Assembly (NCBI RefSeq): GCF_027492855.1
Contig: NZ_JAPUDY010000051.1
Coordinates: 1 to 64,000, forward strand
Direction: 5' to 3'
Source: Acidovorax sp.
GTDB lineage: Bacteria > Pseudomonadota > Gammaproteobacteria > Burkholderiales > Burkholderiaceae_C
DNA: 64,000 nt
Under the pieces are notes generated by a model, which saw nothing but the letters and a program-made list of their open reading frames with translations, did not search any database and was not told the DNA's origin. Shown piece after piece: positions 1 through 8,426 of the stretch. Both the position numbers and the translations under genes were made by a program. How positions within the stretch are numbered: position 1 is the first letter of the stretch; every line of letters starts with the position of its first letter.

Positions 1-55
1 GAGCGCCGGACTGTTAATCCGTAGGTCCCTGGTTCGAGCCCAGGTCGAGGAGCCA
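1..55 (+). tRNA. tRNA-Asn (GTT), 3' part
   Basis: The window opens inside a tRNA. The anticodon stem-loop carries CTGTTAA, giving anticodon GTT (Asn). It is followed by a variable loop, a T arm with GGTTCGAGCC and the acceptor 3' strand ending in an encoded CCA at 53-55. The D arm and the 5' acceptor strand lie upstream of the window, so the gene is partial. A strong hairpin terminator follows directly. Confidence 0.9.
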
Positions 56-62
56 TTCAGAG

Positions 63-96
63 AGCCCTGCACTTCATTGGAGTGCAGGGCTTTTTT
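63..96 (+). terminator. Rho-independent terminator after tRNA-Asn
   Basis: Perfect 11-bp stem AGCCCTGCACT (63-73) / AGTGCAGGGCT (81-91) with a 7-nt loop and a run of six T (91-96). It sits 8 nt downstream of the tRNA CCA end and ends that transcript. Confidence 0.9.
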
Positions 97-165
97 GTTG
101 CCCGCGACACCACCACCCACCCGCAGCACATGCCGGACAATGGCGCCTTTGCCTGCGCTGCCACC

Positions 166-921
166 ATGCCCCCGCAACTGCCCTGGCTGGAACCCGAAGA
201 CCCCTTTCCTGCCCCCACGACCGCCTGGGGCCCCGACGACCCAGCCCCCGGCCTGCTGGCCGCAGGGGGTGCGCTGGACGTGCCCCACCTGTGCGCCGCC
301 TACGGACAAGGCACCTTCCCCTGGTACAGCGCTGGCCAGCCCATTCTCTGGTGGGCACCAGACCCTCGCATGGTGCTGCTGCCCGCCGAGTTCCGGCTGC
401 ACCGGTCCCTGCGCAGAACCTTGCAGGCCTTCCGTTCCCAGCCGCATTGCGAGATCCGCGTGGACCATGCCTTTCGGCAGGTCATCACCGCATGCGCCAC
501 CAAAGAGCGCGACGGCCAGGCAGGCACCTGGATCGTGCCCGACATGGTCGAGGCCTACATTCGCCTGCACGCCGCGGGCCACGCCCACAGCATCGAAACC
601 TGGGTCGACGGCGAGCTGATCGGCGGCCTGTATTGCGTGGCCATTGGGCAGGCGGTGTTTGGCGAATCCATGTTTGCCCATGCCACCGACGCCTCCAAGA
701 TCGCACTCTCGGCCCTGGTGGCCCTGTGCCGCCACCATGGCATCGGCATGATTGATTGCCAGCAGAACACCAGGCACCTGGCCTCTTTGGGCGGCCGAGA
801 AATCCCCCGTGCCGAGTTCCTGCTGCATGTCGAAAAGGCCCGCAGGCAGCCGCCCATCCCTTGGGGGTTCGACCCCGTATACTGGAACGAGCTGCTGCCC
901 TCAACGACGCCCAAGGCATGA
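166..921 (+). CDS. aat: leucyl/phenylalanyl-tRNA--protein transferase
   Basis: Transfers Leu or Phe from aminoacyl-tRNA to proteins with N-terminal Arg or Lys, creating N-degrons for ClpS/ClpAP. The 251-aa product starts [15 protein letters not shown], the usual Aat N-terminus, and has the family signatures [18 protein letters not shown] and [10 protein letters not shown] in the first 100 residues and [18 protein letters not shown] in the middle. In-frame ATGs at 82 and 130 were rejected because 82 lies inside the tRNA terminator and the extra residues match no family sequence. The stop overlaps the next gene (ATGA, 918-921), so aat and bpt form an operon. Confidence 0.95.
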   Translation: MPPQLPWLEPEDPFPAPTTAWGPDDPAPGLLAAGGALDVPHLCAAYGQGTFPWYSAGQPILWWAPDPRMVLLPAEFRLHRSLRRTLQAFRSQPHCEIRVDHAFRQVITACATKERDGQAGTWIVPDMVEAYIRLHAAGHAHSIETWVDGELIGGLYCVAIGQAVFGESMFAHATDASKIALSALVALCRHHGIGMIDCQQNTRHLASLGGREIPRAEFLLHVEKARRQPPIPWGFDPVYWNELLPSTTPKA

Positions 922-1667
922 CGCAACTCAACGACCTTCCGCTGCAGACCCTGCAGTTCTATGCGACGGCCCCCTACCCCTGCAGCTATCTGCCGGACCG
1001 GCAGGCGCGGTCGCAGGTCGCCACGCCCAGCCACCTGATCCAGAGCGATTTGTATTCCGACCTGGTTGCCAAGGGTTTTCGCCGCAGCGGCATGTTCACC
1101 TACCGGCCGTATTGCGACGGATGCCAGGCCTGCACGCCGCTGCGGGTGCGGGTCAACGAATTCAAGCCCGATCGCAGCCAAAAGCGCGCAGCAGCCCGCC
1201 ACGCGGGCCTGCATGCGCGGGTGCTGCGCCTGTGTTTCGTGCCCGAGCACTACCAGCTCTACCTGCGCTACCAGAACGGGCGCCACGCAGGCGGCGGCAT
1301 GGACCATGACAGCATCGACCAGTACACCCAGTTTCTACTGCAAAGCCGGGTCAACTCACGGCTGGTGGAGTTTCGGGAGACGGATGCGTCGGGCGAGCCG
1401 GGGCCGCTCAAGATGGTCTCCATCCTGGATGTGCTGGACGACGGCCTGTCGGCTGTCTACACCTTCTACGAACCCGAGCCCCATTGCAGCTACGGCACCT
1501 ACAACGTTCTGTGGCAAATCGCGCAGGCGCGCTCCCTGAACCTGGCCCATGTGTACCTGGGCTACTGGATCGAAGCCAGCCCCAAGATGAACTACAAGGC
1601 GCGCTTTCATCCGCATGAGATTCGCACCGAAGGTGAGTGGCGCCCAGGCAAACCGCCCCGCCCTTGA
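918..1667 (+). CDS. bpt: aspartate/glutamate leucyltransferase (bacterial ATE-type protein transferase)
   Basis: Adds Leu to proteins with N-terminal Asp or Glu, complementing Aat in the bacterial N-degron pathway. The 249-aa protein shows the ATE N-terminal cysteine cluster CSYLPDR ... [13 protein letters not shown] (residues 16-80) and the C-terminal ATE core with YTFYEPE and [18 protein letters not shown]. The start is the ATG overlapping the aat stop (ATGA); the much longer open frame upstream is antisense-like noise over aat. It is translationally coupled to aat. Bpt rather than the eukaryotic-type Arg transferase is inferred from length and bacterial context. Confidence 0.93.
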   Translation: MTQLNDLPLQTLQFYATAPYPCSYLPDRQARSQVATPSHLIQSDLYSDLVAKGFRRSGMFTYRPYCDGCQACTPLRVRVNEFKPDRSQKRAAARHAGLHARVLRLCFVPEHYQLYLRYQNGRHAGGGMDHDSIDQYTQFLLQSRVNSRLVEFRETDASGEPGPLKMVSILDVLDDGLSAVYTFYEPEPHCSYGTYNVLWQIAQARSLNLAHVYLGYWIEASPKMNYKARFHPHEIRTEGEWRPGKPPRP

Positions 1668-1731
1668 GCACCTGCACACCCTGCGACATTTCACAAGGTA
1701 AGATGCGGCGGCCTTCGTTTCATTGCCGTCC

Positions 1732-2562
1732 ATGAAAAAAATCGATCCCAGCATCCCCGTCAAACCCAGCGTTCAAGTGCTTGAACGCATGTTTACGTTG
1801 ATCGATGTACTGGCATCCCGCGAAGACGCGATCTCCCTCAAGGAGATCAGTGAAAAGACGGGACTGCACCCGTCCACCACCCACCGCATCCTGAACGACC
1901 TGACCATTGGCCGGTTCGTGGATCGGCCCGAGTCCGGCAGCTACCGGCTTGGCATGCGGCTGCTGGAGCTGGGCAACCTCGTCAAGGCCCGCCTGAGCGT
2001 GCGCGATGCGGCCCTCACGCCCATGCGCAACCTGCACAAGCTGATCCAGCAGCCGGTCAACCTGAGCATGCGCCAGGGCGACGAGATCGTGTATGTAGAG
2101 CGCGCCTACAGCGAACGCTCGGGCATGCAGGTGGTGCGCGCCATCGGCGGCCGCGCGCCGCTCCATCTCACATCCACCGGCAAACTCTTCTTGGCGCTGG
2201 ACGACCCCCAGCGCGTTCGTGCCTACGCCACGCGCACCGGGCTTGCGGGCCATACGCGCAACAGCATCACCCAATTGCCCATTCTTGAGCGCGAACTGGC
2301 CAAGGCCCGGCAATACGGCATGGCACGCGACAACGAAGAGCTGGAGCTGGGCGTGCGCTGCATGGCTGCGGGCGTGTATGACGACCAGGGCAAGCTGGTG
2401 GCGGGCCTGTCCATCTCTGCCCCCGCAGACCGCCTGGACGAAGGCTGGCTGCCCAAGCTGCAGGCCACTGCCGACGAAATCTCCCTGGCACTGGGCCACA
2501 CGCCCAGCACGGATGCGCACCACGACATGGTGACGGCAAGCAGCCGCACCGATTTGCGCTAG
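1732..2562 (+). CDS. IclR family transcriptional regulator
   Basis: A 276-aa DNA-binding regulator. The N-terminal winged helix (about residues 15-75) carries ISLKEISEKTGLHPSTTHRIL, the IclR helix-turn-helix. The C-terminal effector domain (about 90-260) contains YVERAYSE, GRAPLHLTSTGKLFLA and the late motif GVRCMAAGVYDDQGKLVAGLSIS. The ATG at 1732 is preferred over the TTG at 1723. No catabolic genes lie beside it, so its effector cannot be guessed: it follows bpt by 64 bp and converges on pbpG across a shared terminator. Confidence 0.9.
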   Translation: MKKIDPSIPVKPSVQVLERMFTLIDVLASREDAISLKEISEKTGLHPSTTHRILNDLTIGRFVDRPESGSYRLGMRLLELGNLVKARLSVRDAALTPMRNLHKLIQQPVNLSMRQGDEIVYVERAYSERSGMQVVRAIGGRAPLHLTSTGKLFLALDDPQRVRAYATRTGLAGHTRNSITQLPILERELAKARQYGMARDNEELELGVRCMAAGVYDDQGKLVAGLSISAPADRLDEGWLPKLQATADEISLALGHTPSTDAHHDMVTASSRTDLR

Positions 2563-2583
2563 CCGCCACCAATACTCCAGGCA

Positions 2584-2628
2584 CAAAAAAGCCCGGCAGA
2601 CCATTCGGCCTGCTGGGCTCTTTTTTTG
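2584..2628. terminator. Bidirectional terminator between iclR-type gene and pbpG
   Basis: Stem AGCCCGGCAG (2590-2599) / CTGCTGGGCT (2610-2619) with one G-U pair, flanked by an A run at 2585-2590 and a T run at 2621-2627, so it can work for both convergent genes. Confidence 0.85.
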
Positions 2629-2643
2629 TGCGGAGCCGGTCCG

Positions 2644-3720
2644 TCAGCCGTTGGCACCCCGTGCGGTGTGCAAAGGCGCCGCCAGCGCAGGTGTGGATTC
2701 CACCCAATGGCGAACCCGTTCTGCATCGCCCAGGCGGCTGAACTTGCCTGCGGAATCCAGGAACACCATGATCAGCTTGCGCCCGGCCACTTGGGCCTGC
2801 ATCACCAGGCAACGCCCGGCTTCCGAGATATAGCCGGTCTTTTGCAGGCCGATGTCCCAGGTCGGGTTCTTCACCAGGCCATTGGTGTTGTTGTATTGCA
2901 GGGTTTTGCGCCCCACGGCCACTTCGTAGCCGGGCGACGTGGAGAGCTCACGCAGCAAGGGGTCGCCGTGCGCAATGTTCACCAGGGTGGCCAGATCGCG
3001 GGCACTGGACTGGTTGCGGCTCGACAGCCCGGTGGGCTCCACATAGCGGGTATCGGCCATCCCCAGAAGACGTGCCTTGGCATTCATCTGGGCCACAAAA
3101 ACATCCATCCCGCCGGGGTAGGTACGGCCCAGCGCGTGCGCGGCGCGGTTCTCGCTGGACATCAGCGCCAAATGCAGCATTTCGCCGCGCGTCAGCGTGG
3201 TCCCCACGGTCAGGCGCGAACGGCTGCCTTTTTCGGTATCGACGTCGTCCTGGGTGATGGTCAGAGGCTCATCCATGGGCAGCTTGGCCTGGGAGACGAG
3301 CAGGCCCGTCATGAGCTTCGTCAGCGAGGCAATCGGCAGCACGGCGTGGTCGTTCTTGCTGAGCAGGACCTCGTGTGTGTCCTGGTCCATGACGAAGGCC
3401 ACGCTGGACTTGAGGTCCAGCGGATCGTTGACCTCATGCAGGCCCGCGATTTGCCCAAACGACTGTTTGGCCGGAACAAAGGCCACGCGGGTGGGGGCTT
3501 TGACTGTTCTCGAAGTGGCTCGCACCGCTTTGGTATTGACCGCCTTGCGTGGCGCCACGGCCCGCTTGGCGCTGTTGGAGGAACTCACCTGCTGCTTTTT
3601 AGCAACGGTTTTCTTCTTTTCGACCGCATGGGCAAGGGGGCTTGCAAGGGCTGCGCTCACGACGGCCAGGCCCAGAAGCTGGAAAAAACGACTCACTGCA
3701 GTGCGGTGGCGATGGTGCAT
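2644..3720 (-). CDS. pbpG: D-alanyl-D-alanine endopeptidase (penicillin-binding protein 7 type)
   Basis: Periplasmic peptidase of the S11 family that cleaves peptidoglycan cross-links. The 358-aa protein has an N-terminal signal peptide (hydrophobic segment about 13-32), a Lys/Ala/Val-rich linker to about residue 85, then the serine transpeptidase fold. The active-site motifs are all present: S132-L-T-K135, S189-E-N191 and K294-T-G296. It is close in size to PBP7/DacA-like enzymes with a long basic linker; the short C-terminus without an amphipathic anchor favours PbpG over DacA. It is transcribed alone, away from leuA. Confidence 0.9.
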   Translation of the reverse strand: MHHRHRTAVSRFFQLLGLAVVSAALASPLAHAVEKKKTVAKKQQVSSSNSAKRAVAPRKAVNTKAVRATSRTVKAPTRVAFVPAKQSFGQIAGLHEVNDPLDLKSSVAFVMDQDTHEVLLSKNDHAVLPIASLTKLMTGLLVSQAKLPMDEPLTITQDDVDTEKGSRSRLTVGTTLTRGEMLHLALMSSENRAAHALGRTYPGGMDVFVAQMNAKARLLGMADTRYVEPTGLSSRNQSSARDLATLVNIAHGDPLLRELSTSPGYEVAVGRKTLQYNNTNGLVKNPTWDIGLQKTGYISEAGRCLVMQAQVAGRKLIMVFLDSAGKFSRLGDAERVRHWVESTPALAAPLHTARGANG

Positions 3721-3763
3721 CAGAGTGCTCCAAACGGTAATAAGTGTTGAGCAGTGTACAGAA

Positions 3764-3803
3764 CTAAAAAAAGTCGCGCAAGATCAATACCTTGCGCGAC
3801 TTT
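3764..3803 (-). terminator. Terminator downstream of leuA
   Basis: Perfect 13-bp inverted repeat AAAGTCGCGCAAG (3770-3782) / CTTGCGCGACTTT (3791-3803). On the minus strand it is followed by a run of U (the A run at 3764-3772), 34 nt past the leuA stop. Confidence 0.85.
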
Positions 3804-3836
3804 CCCAGAAAGTGAGTGAAATTATAAATTGATCAG

Positions 3837-5375
3837 TCAGCCTTGGGCGGCCACCCGGTCGGCTTTACTTTGTAACTTGTTGAGCGCACTGAGATAAGCC
3901 TTGGCGGAAGCGACCACGATGTCCGGGTCTGCACCCACGCCATTGACGACCCGGCCACTGTTTTGTAAACGAACTGTAACCTCTCCCTGGCTCTCCGTCG
4001 AACCGCTGATGGCGTTCACCGAATAGAGCACCATTTCGGCGCCGCTTTTGACATGCGACTCGATGGCCTTGAGCGAGGCGTCCACAGGGCCGTTGCCTTC
4101 GGACTCGCCACGCACTTCGTTCCCATCCACGGTGAACACGATGCGCGCGCGGGGCTGTTCGCCCGTTTCGCTTTGCTGGTAGAGCGAAACAAAACCGTAC
4201 TGCTCCTTTTCAGCCGTAACGCTTTCGTCGCTGACCAGCGCCAGGATGTCTTCGTCAAAAATTTCGCTCTTGCGGTCGGCCAGTTCCTTGAACTTGGCAA
4301 AAGCCACGTTGATCTCGCTCTCGCTCTCGAGCTGCACGCCCAGTTCCTGCAGGCGCTGCTTGAAGGCGTTGCGGCCACTGAGCTTGCCCAGCACGATCTT
4401 GTTGGCCGACCAGCCCACATCCTCGGCGCGCATGATCTCGTAGGTGTCGCGCGCCTTGAGCACGCCGTCCTGGTGGATGCCGCTGGCATGGGCAAAGGCG
4501 TTGGCGCCCACCACGGCCTTGTTGGGCTGCACCACAAAGCCCGTGGTCTGGCTCACCATGCGGCTGGCGGCCACGATGTGCTGGGCGTCGATGTTGAGAT
4601 CCAGGCCGAAGTAGTCGCGGCGCGTCTTGACGGCCATCACCACTTCTTCAAGCGAACAATTGCCCGCGCGTTCGCCCAGGCCGTTGATGGTGCACTCGAT
4701 TTGGCGCGCGCCGCCGATCTTCACGCCCGCAAGCGAATTGGCCACAGCCATGCCCAGGTCGTTGTGGCAGTGCACGGACCAGATCGCCTTGTCGCTGTTG
4801 GGAATGCGCTCGCGCAGCGTCTTGATGAAGTTGCCGTACAGCTCGGGGATGGCATAGCCCACGGTGTCGGGCACGTTGATGGTGGTGGCGCCTTCGGCGA
4901 TCACGGCTTCGAGCACGCGGCACAGAAAGTCCGGGTCGCTGCGGTAGCCGTCTTCGGGGCTGAACTCGATGTCGCCCACCAGGTTGCGGGCAAAACGCAC
5001 GGACTGCACGGCCTGTTCCAGCACCTGCTCGGGTGTCATGCGCAGCTTCTTTTCCATGTGCAGCGCGCTGGTGGCGATGAAGGTGTGGATGCGCGCGCTG
5101 TTGGCGCCCTTGAGGGCCTCGGCCGCCCGCGAGATGTCGCGGTCGTTGGCACGCGAGAGCGAGCAGATGGTCGAGTCCTTGATCGCATTGGCAATGGCCT
5201 GCACCGCCTCGAAGTCGCCGTTGGAGCTGGCCGCGAAACCGGCTTCGATCACGTCCACCTTCAGGCGTTCAAGCTGGCGCGCGATGCGCAGCTTTTCGTC
5301 CTTGGTCATCGAGGCGCCGGGGGACTGCTCGCCATCGCGCAAGGTGGTGTCGAAAATGATCAGTTTGTCAGCCAT
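3837..5375 (-). CDS. leuA: 2-isopropylmalate synthase
   Basis: Condenses acetyl-CoA and 2-oxoisovalerate, the committed step of leucine synthesis. The 512-aa product starts [20 protein letters not shown], with the catalytic DTTLRDGE motif at residues 9-16. It continues with the metal-binding [14 protein letters not shown], then [18 protein letters not shown]-like residues and [12 protein letters not shown], and a C-terminal regulatory domain (about 390-505) expected to bind leucine. The ATG at 5375 has a good ribosome site (AGGAGA 7 nt upstream); the open frame runs further 5' through the leader region but shows no conservation. Its 5' region carries a leucine leader peptide and terminator hairpin. 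Confidence 0.97.
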   Translation of the reverse strand: MADKLIIFDTTLRDGEQSPGASMTKDEKLRIARQLERLKVDVIEAGFAASSNGDFEAVQAIANAIKDSTICSLSRANDRDISRAAEALKGANSARIHTFIATSALHMEKKLRMTPEQVLEQAVQSVRFARNLVGDIEFSPEDGYRSDPDFLCRVLEAVIAEGATTINVPDTVGYAIPELYGNFIKTLRERIPNSDKAIWSVHCHNDLGMAVANSLAGVKIGGARQIECTINGLGERAGNCSLEEVVMAVKTRRDYFGLDLNIDAQHIVAASRMVSQTTGFVVQPNKAVVGANAFAHASGIHQDGVLKARDTYEIMRAEDVGWSANKIVLGKLSGRNAFKQRLQELGVQLESESEINVAFAKFKELADRKSEIFDEDILALVSDESVTAEKEQYGFVSLYQQSETGEQPRARIVFTVDGNEVRGESEGNGPVDASLKAIESHVKSGAEMVLYSVNAISGSTESQGEVTVRLQNSGRVVNGVGADPDIVVASAKAYLSALNKLQSKADRVAAQG

Positions 5376-5430
5376 GTCGTTCTCCTGGTATCGGGGGTGT
5401 GGGTCCCGCAACGTCAAAAATCTGAAGCCC

Positions 5431-5467
5431 AAAACAAAAGGCCCGTTGCGGGTGCATACGGGCCTTT
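5431..5467 (-). promoter_or_regulatory. leuA attenuator terminator hairpin
   Basis: On the minus strand AAAGGCCCGT (5467-5458) pairs with ACGGGCCTTT (5446-5437), followed by UUUUGUUUU (about 5439-5431): an intrinsic terminator 56 nt upstream of the leuA start and 23 nt past the leader-peptide stop. The 5' arm GCCCGT (5463-5458) can alternatively pair with ACGGGC (5507-5502) inside the leader reading frame, giving a classical antiterminator. This arrangement suggests leucine-controlled attenuation; the alternative pairing was found by eye. Confidence 0.75.
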
Positions 5468-5490
5468 GTGGAAAAAGTGTGCGCGTGCGC

Positions 5491-5544
5491 CTACTGTCTC
5501 CGCCCGTTGGGAGGTAGCAGTAGGGCCAGTGCAAACGTGTTCAT
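5491..5544 (-). CDS. leuL: leu leader peptide (putative)
   Basis: A 17-codon open frame upstream of leuA encodes [17 protein letters not shown]. Four of codons 6-10 are Leu (CTG GCC CTA CTG CTA), two of them CTA, which is rare in this G+C-rich genome. The frame ends 23 nt before a terminator hairpin. Ribosome stalling at the Leu codons would leave the leader segment ACGGGC (5507-5502) free to sequester the 5' arm of the terminator. No strong Shine-Dalgarno sequence is visible before the ATG. The symbol is used by analogy with enterobacterial leuL; sequence homology is not implied. Confidence 0.72.
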   Translation of the reverse strand: MNTFALALLLPPNGRRQ

Positions 5545-5589
5545 GCGGTGCAATGTAGCACAAATAGAAATGCGCAGCGGCGGCAGCGG

Positions 5590-6423
5590 TCACTTGTGCA
5601 GACCGCGTTCGTCCGGCTCATCGGTGGAGGTGCTGATCACGCTGCTGTGCTGCCCCTTGGCCTTGCGCCAGGCATACACGCCGTAGCCAGACAGGCCATA
5701 AAAAACAAACACGCCAAACAGCACGATGGGCGGGTGGATGTTGATGACGGCGATGCCCAGTGCGATCAGCACGATGACGGCAAAGGGCACGCTGCGCTTC
5801 ATCTGGATGTCCTTGAAGCTGTAGAACGGCACATTGGTCACCATGGTGAGGCCCGAATACAGCGTAAAGGCAAACATGATCCAGGTGATCTGCGACCAGG
5901 TCAGCCACGAGTCATCACCGGGATGCACGCCCAGCTCGGTCATCAGCCAAATAAAACCCGCAACCAGCGCAGCGGCAGCCGGCGAAGGCAGGCCCTGAAA
6001 ATAGCGCTTGTCCACCACCCCGGTGTTCACATTGAAACGTGCCAGCCGCAGGGCCGCACAGGCGCAGTAAACAAAAGCGGCAGTCCAGCCCCACTTGCCC
6101 AGTCCTTGCAGCGACCACTCGTAGGCAATCAGCGCCGGAGCCGCGCCAAACGACACCATGTCAGACAGCGAATCCATCTGCTCGCCAAAGGCACTTTGCG
6201 TATTGGTCATGCGCGCCACGCGCCCATCCAGACTGTCGAGCACCATGGCGCAGAACACCCCGATGGCCGCCTGGTCGAACCGGCCGTTCATGGCCATCAC
6301 GATGGAATAGAAGCCCCCGAACAATGCGGCCAGCGTGAACAGGTTGGGCAAGATGTAGATGCCCTTGCGCCGTTTGCGCACCATCACACTGCGGTTGTCA
6401 GTGGATTCATTGCCGTCATGCAT
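5590..6423 (-). CDS. pssA: CDP-diacylglycerol--serine O-phosphatidyltransferase
   Basis: Integral membrane enzyme making phosphatidylserine, the precursor of phosphatidylethanolamine. The 277-aa product has the CDP-alcohol phosphatidyltransferase signature D-G-R-V-A-R, then G-x3-D-x3-D, within DSLDGRVARMTN ... FGEQMDSLSD (about residues 63-90). It has roughly seven hydrophobic segments, beginning YILPNLFTLAALFGG. It belongs to the membrane-spanning PssA type, not the peripheral E. coli type. Located between ilvC and leuA as often in Burkholderiales; no psd gene is adjacent here. Confidence 0.93.
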   Translation of the reverse strand: MHDGNESTDNRSVMVRKRRKGIYILPNLFTLAALFGGFYSIVMAMNGRFDQAAIGVFCAMVLDSLDGRVARMTNTQSAFGEQMDSLSDMVSFGAAPALIAYEWSLQGLGKWGWTAAFVYCACAALRLARFNVNTGVVDKRYFQGLPSPAAAALVAGFIWLMTELGVHPGDDSWLTWSQITWIMFAFTLYSGLTMVTNVPFYSFKDIQMKRSVPFAVIVLIALGIAVINIHPPIVLFGVFVFYGLSGYGVYAWRKAKGQHSSVISTSTDEPDERGLHK

Positions 6424-6428
6424 TAAAA

Positions 6429-6483
6429 AGACCTCCAGCGCTTACCCAATAAGCGCAAGCAGCTATTAAATTTATAGTAATCA
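6429..6483. repeat. Palindromic repeat copy 1 (pssA upstream)
   Basis: Degenerate copy of the dispersed element: AGCGCTTACCCAATAAGCGC core followed by AAGCAGCTATTAAATTTATAG. It lies immediately upstream of the pssA start codon, between pssA and the ilvC terminator. Confidence 0.8.
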
Positions 6484-6571
6484 ATTCGCCCCTACAAGGC
6501 AGACCGGCCACCGCGCGTGCAAAAAGCAAAGGCCGCAGTGTAGCGCCTGCTTACAAGCGCTCCCGGCAACG

Positions 6572-6596
6572 AAAAAAGGCCACCGAAGTGGCCTTT
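6572..6596 (-). terminator. Terminator downstream of ilvC
   Basis: AAAGGCCAC (6575-6583), CGAA loop, GTGGCCTTT (6588-6596); on the minus strand a U run follows (A run 6572-6577). It lies 22 nt past the ilvC stop and separates ilvC from pssA. Confidence 0.87.
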
Positions 6597-6617
6597 GGGA
6601 TGCTGCGCCAGCAAGTA

Positions 6618-7775
<1,158 letters not shown>

Positions 7776-7791
7776 GTCGAAGGCCGATCCG

Positions 7792-8283
7792 TCACACGCG
7801 CAGGATGCGTTCGCCGCGACCGATGCCGCTGGCACCGGTGCGCACGGTTTCAAGAATGGCCGTGCGGTCGATGGCTTGCAGGAAGGCATCGTTCTTGGAC
7901 TGGTCGCCGGTGAGCTCGATGGTGTAGCTCTTCTCGGTCACGTCGATGATGCGGCCACGGAAGATGTCGGCCATGCGTTTCATCTCCTCGCGCTCCTTGC
8001 CCACGGCGCGCACCTTCACCATCATGAGCTCGCGCTCGGTGTAGGCGCCTTCGGTCAGGTCCACCACCTTGACCACTTCGATGAGGCGGTTCAGGTGCTT
8101 GGTGATCTGCTCGATGACGTCGTCGGAGCCCGTGGTCTGGATGGTCATGCGCGACAGCGATGCATCCTCGGTGGGCGCCACGGTGAGCGATTCGATGTTG
8201 TAGCCACGGGCCGAGAACAGGCCCACAACACGGGAAAGAGCACCGGGCTCGTTTTCCAGCAAGACAGCAATGATGTGTTTCAT
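7792..8283 (-). CDS. ilvN: acetolactate synthase small (regulatory) subunit
   Basis: Regulatory partner of IlvB that confers valine feedback inhibition. The 163-aa protein begins with an ACT domain (residues 1-75: MKHIIAVLLENEPGALSRV ... RGYNIESLTVAPTED) and has the ALS_ss_C domain (about 83-157, ending with AFLQAI and GASGIGRGE). It lies 143 bp downstream of ilvB in the same direction; a palindromic repeat and a small hairpin occupy that gap. Some annotations name this family ilvH. Confidence 0.95.
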   Translation of the reverse strand: MKHIIAVLLENEPGALSRVVGLFSARGYNIESLTVAPTEDASLSRMTIQTTGSDDVIEQITKHLNRLIEVVKVVDLTEGAYTERELMMVKVRAVGKEREEMKRMADIFRGRIIDVTEKSYTIELTGDQSKNDAFLQAIDRTAILETVRTGASGIGRGERILRV

Positions 8284-8369
8284 GATGAAGAGATTCCTCT
8301 TTTCGCTGCCCTCCCCCGTGCACGGTAATACACGGGCTTGGCAGGCAATAGATTCGTCAAAAAGTGAAT

Positions 8370-8426
8370 GCTATCGATTTGATAGCTGGTAGCGCTTGAT
8401 GAACAAGCGCTGGAGGCCTATTTTGC
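8370..8426. repeat. Palindromic repeat copy 2 (ilvB 3' end)
   Basis: GATTTGATAGCTGGTAGCGC, then TTGATGAACAAGCGCTGGAGGCC. It begins directly at the ilvB stop codon (TTA on plus, 8427-8429) within the ilvB-ilvN spacer. Confidence 0.85.

Noticed and set aside
82-165. Upstream ATG starts (82 and 130) for aat
   Set aside because: 82 lies inside the tRNA terminator hairpin, and the added residues are not those of Aat proteins; ATG 166 gives the conserved N-terminus.
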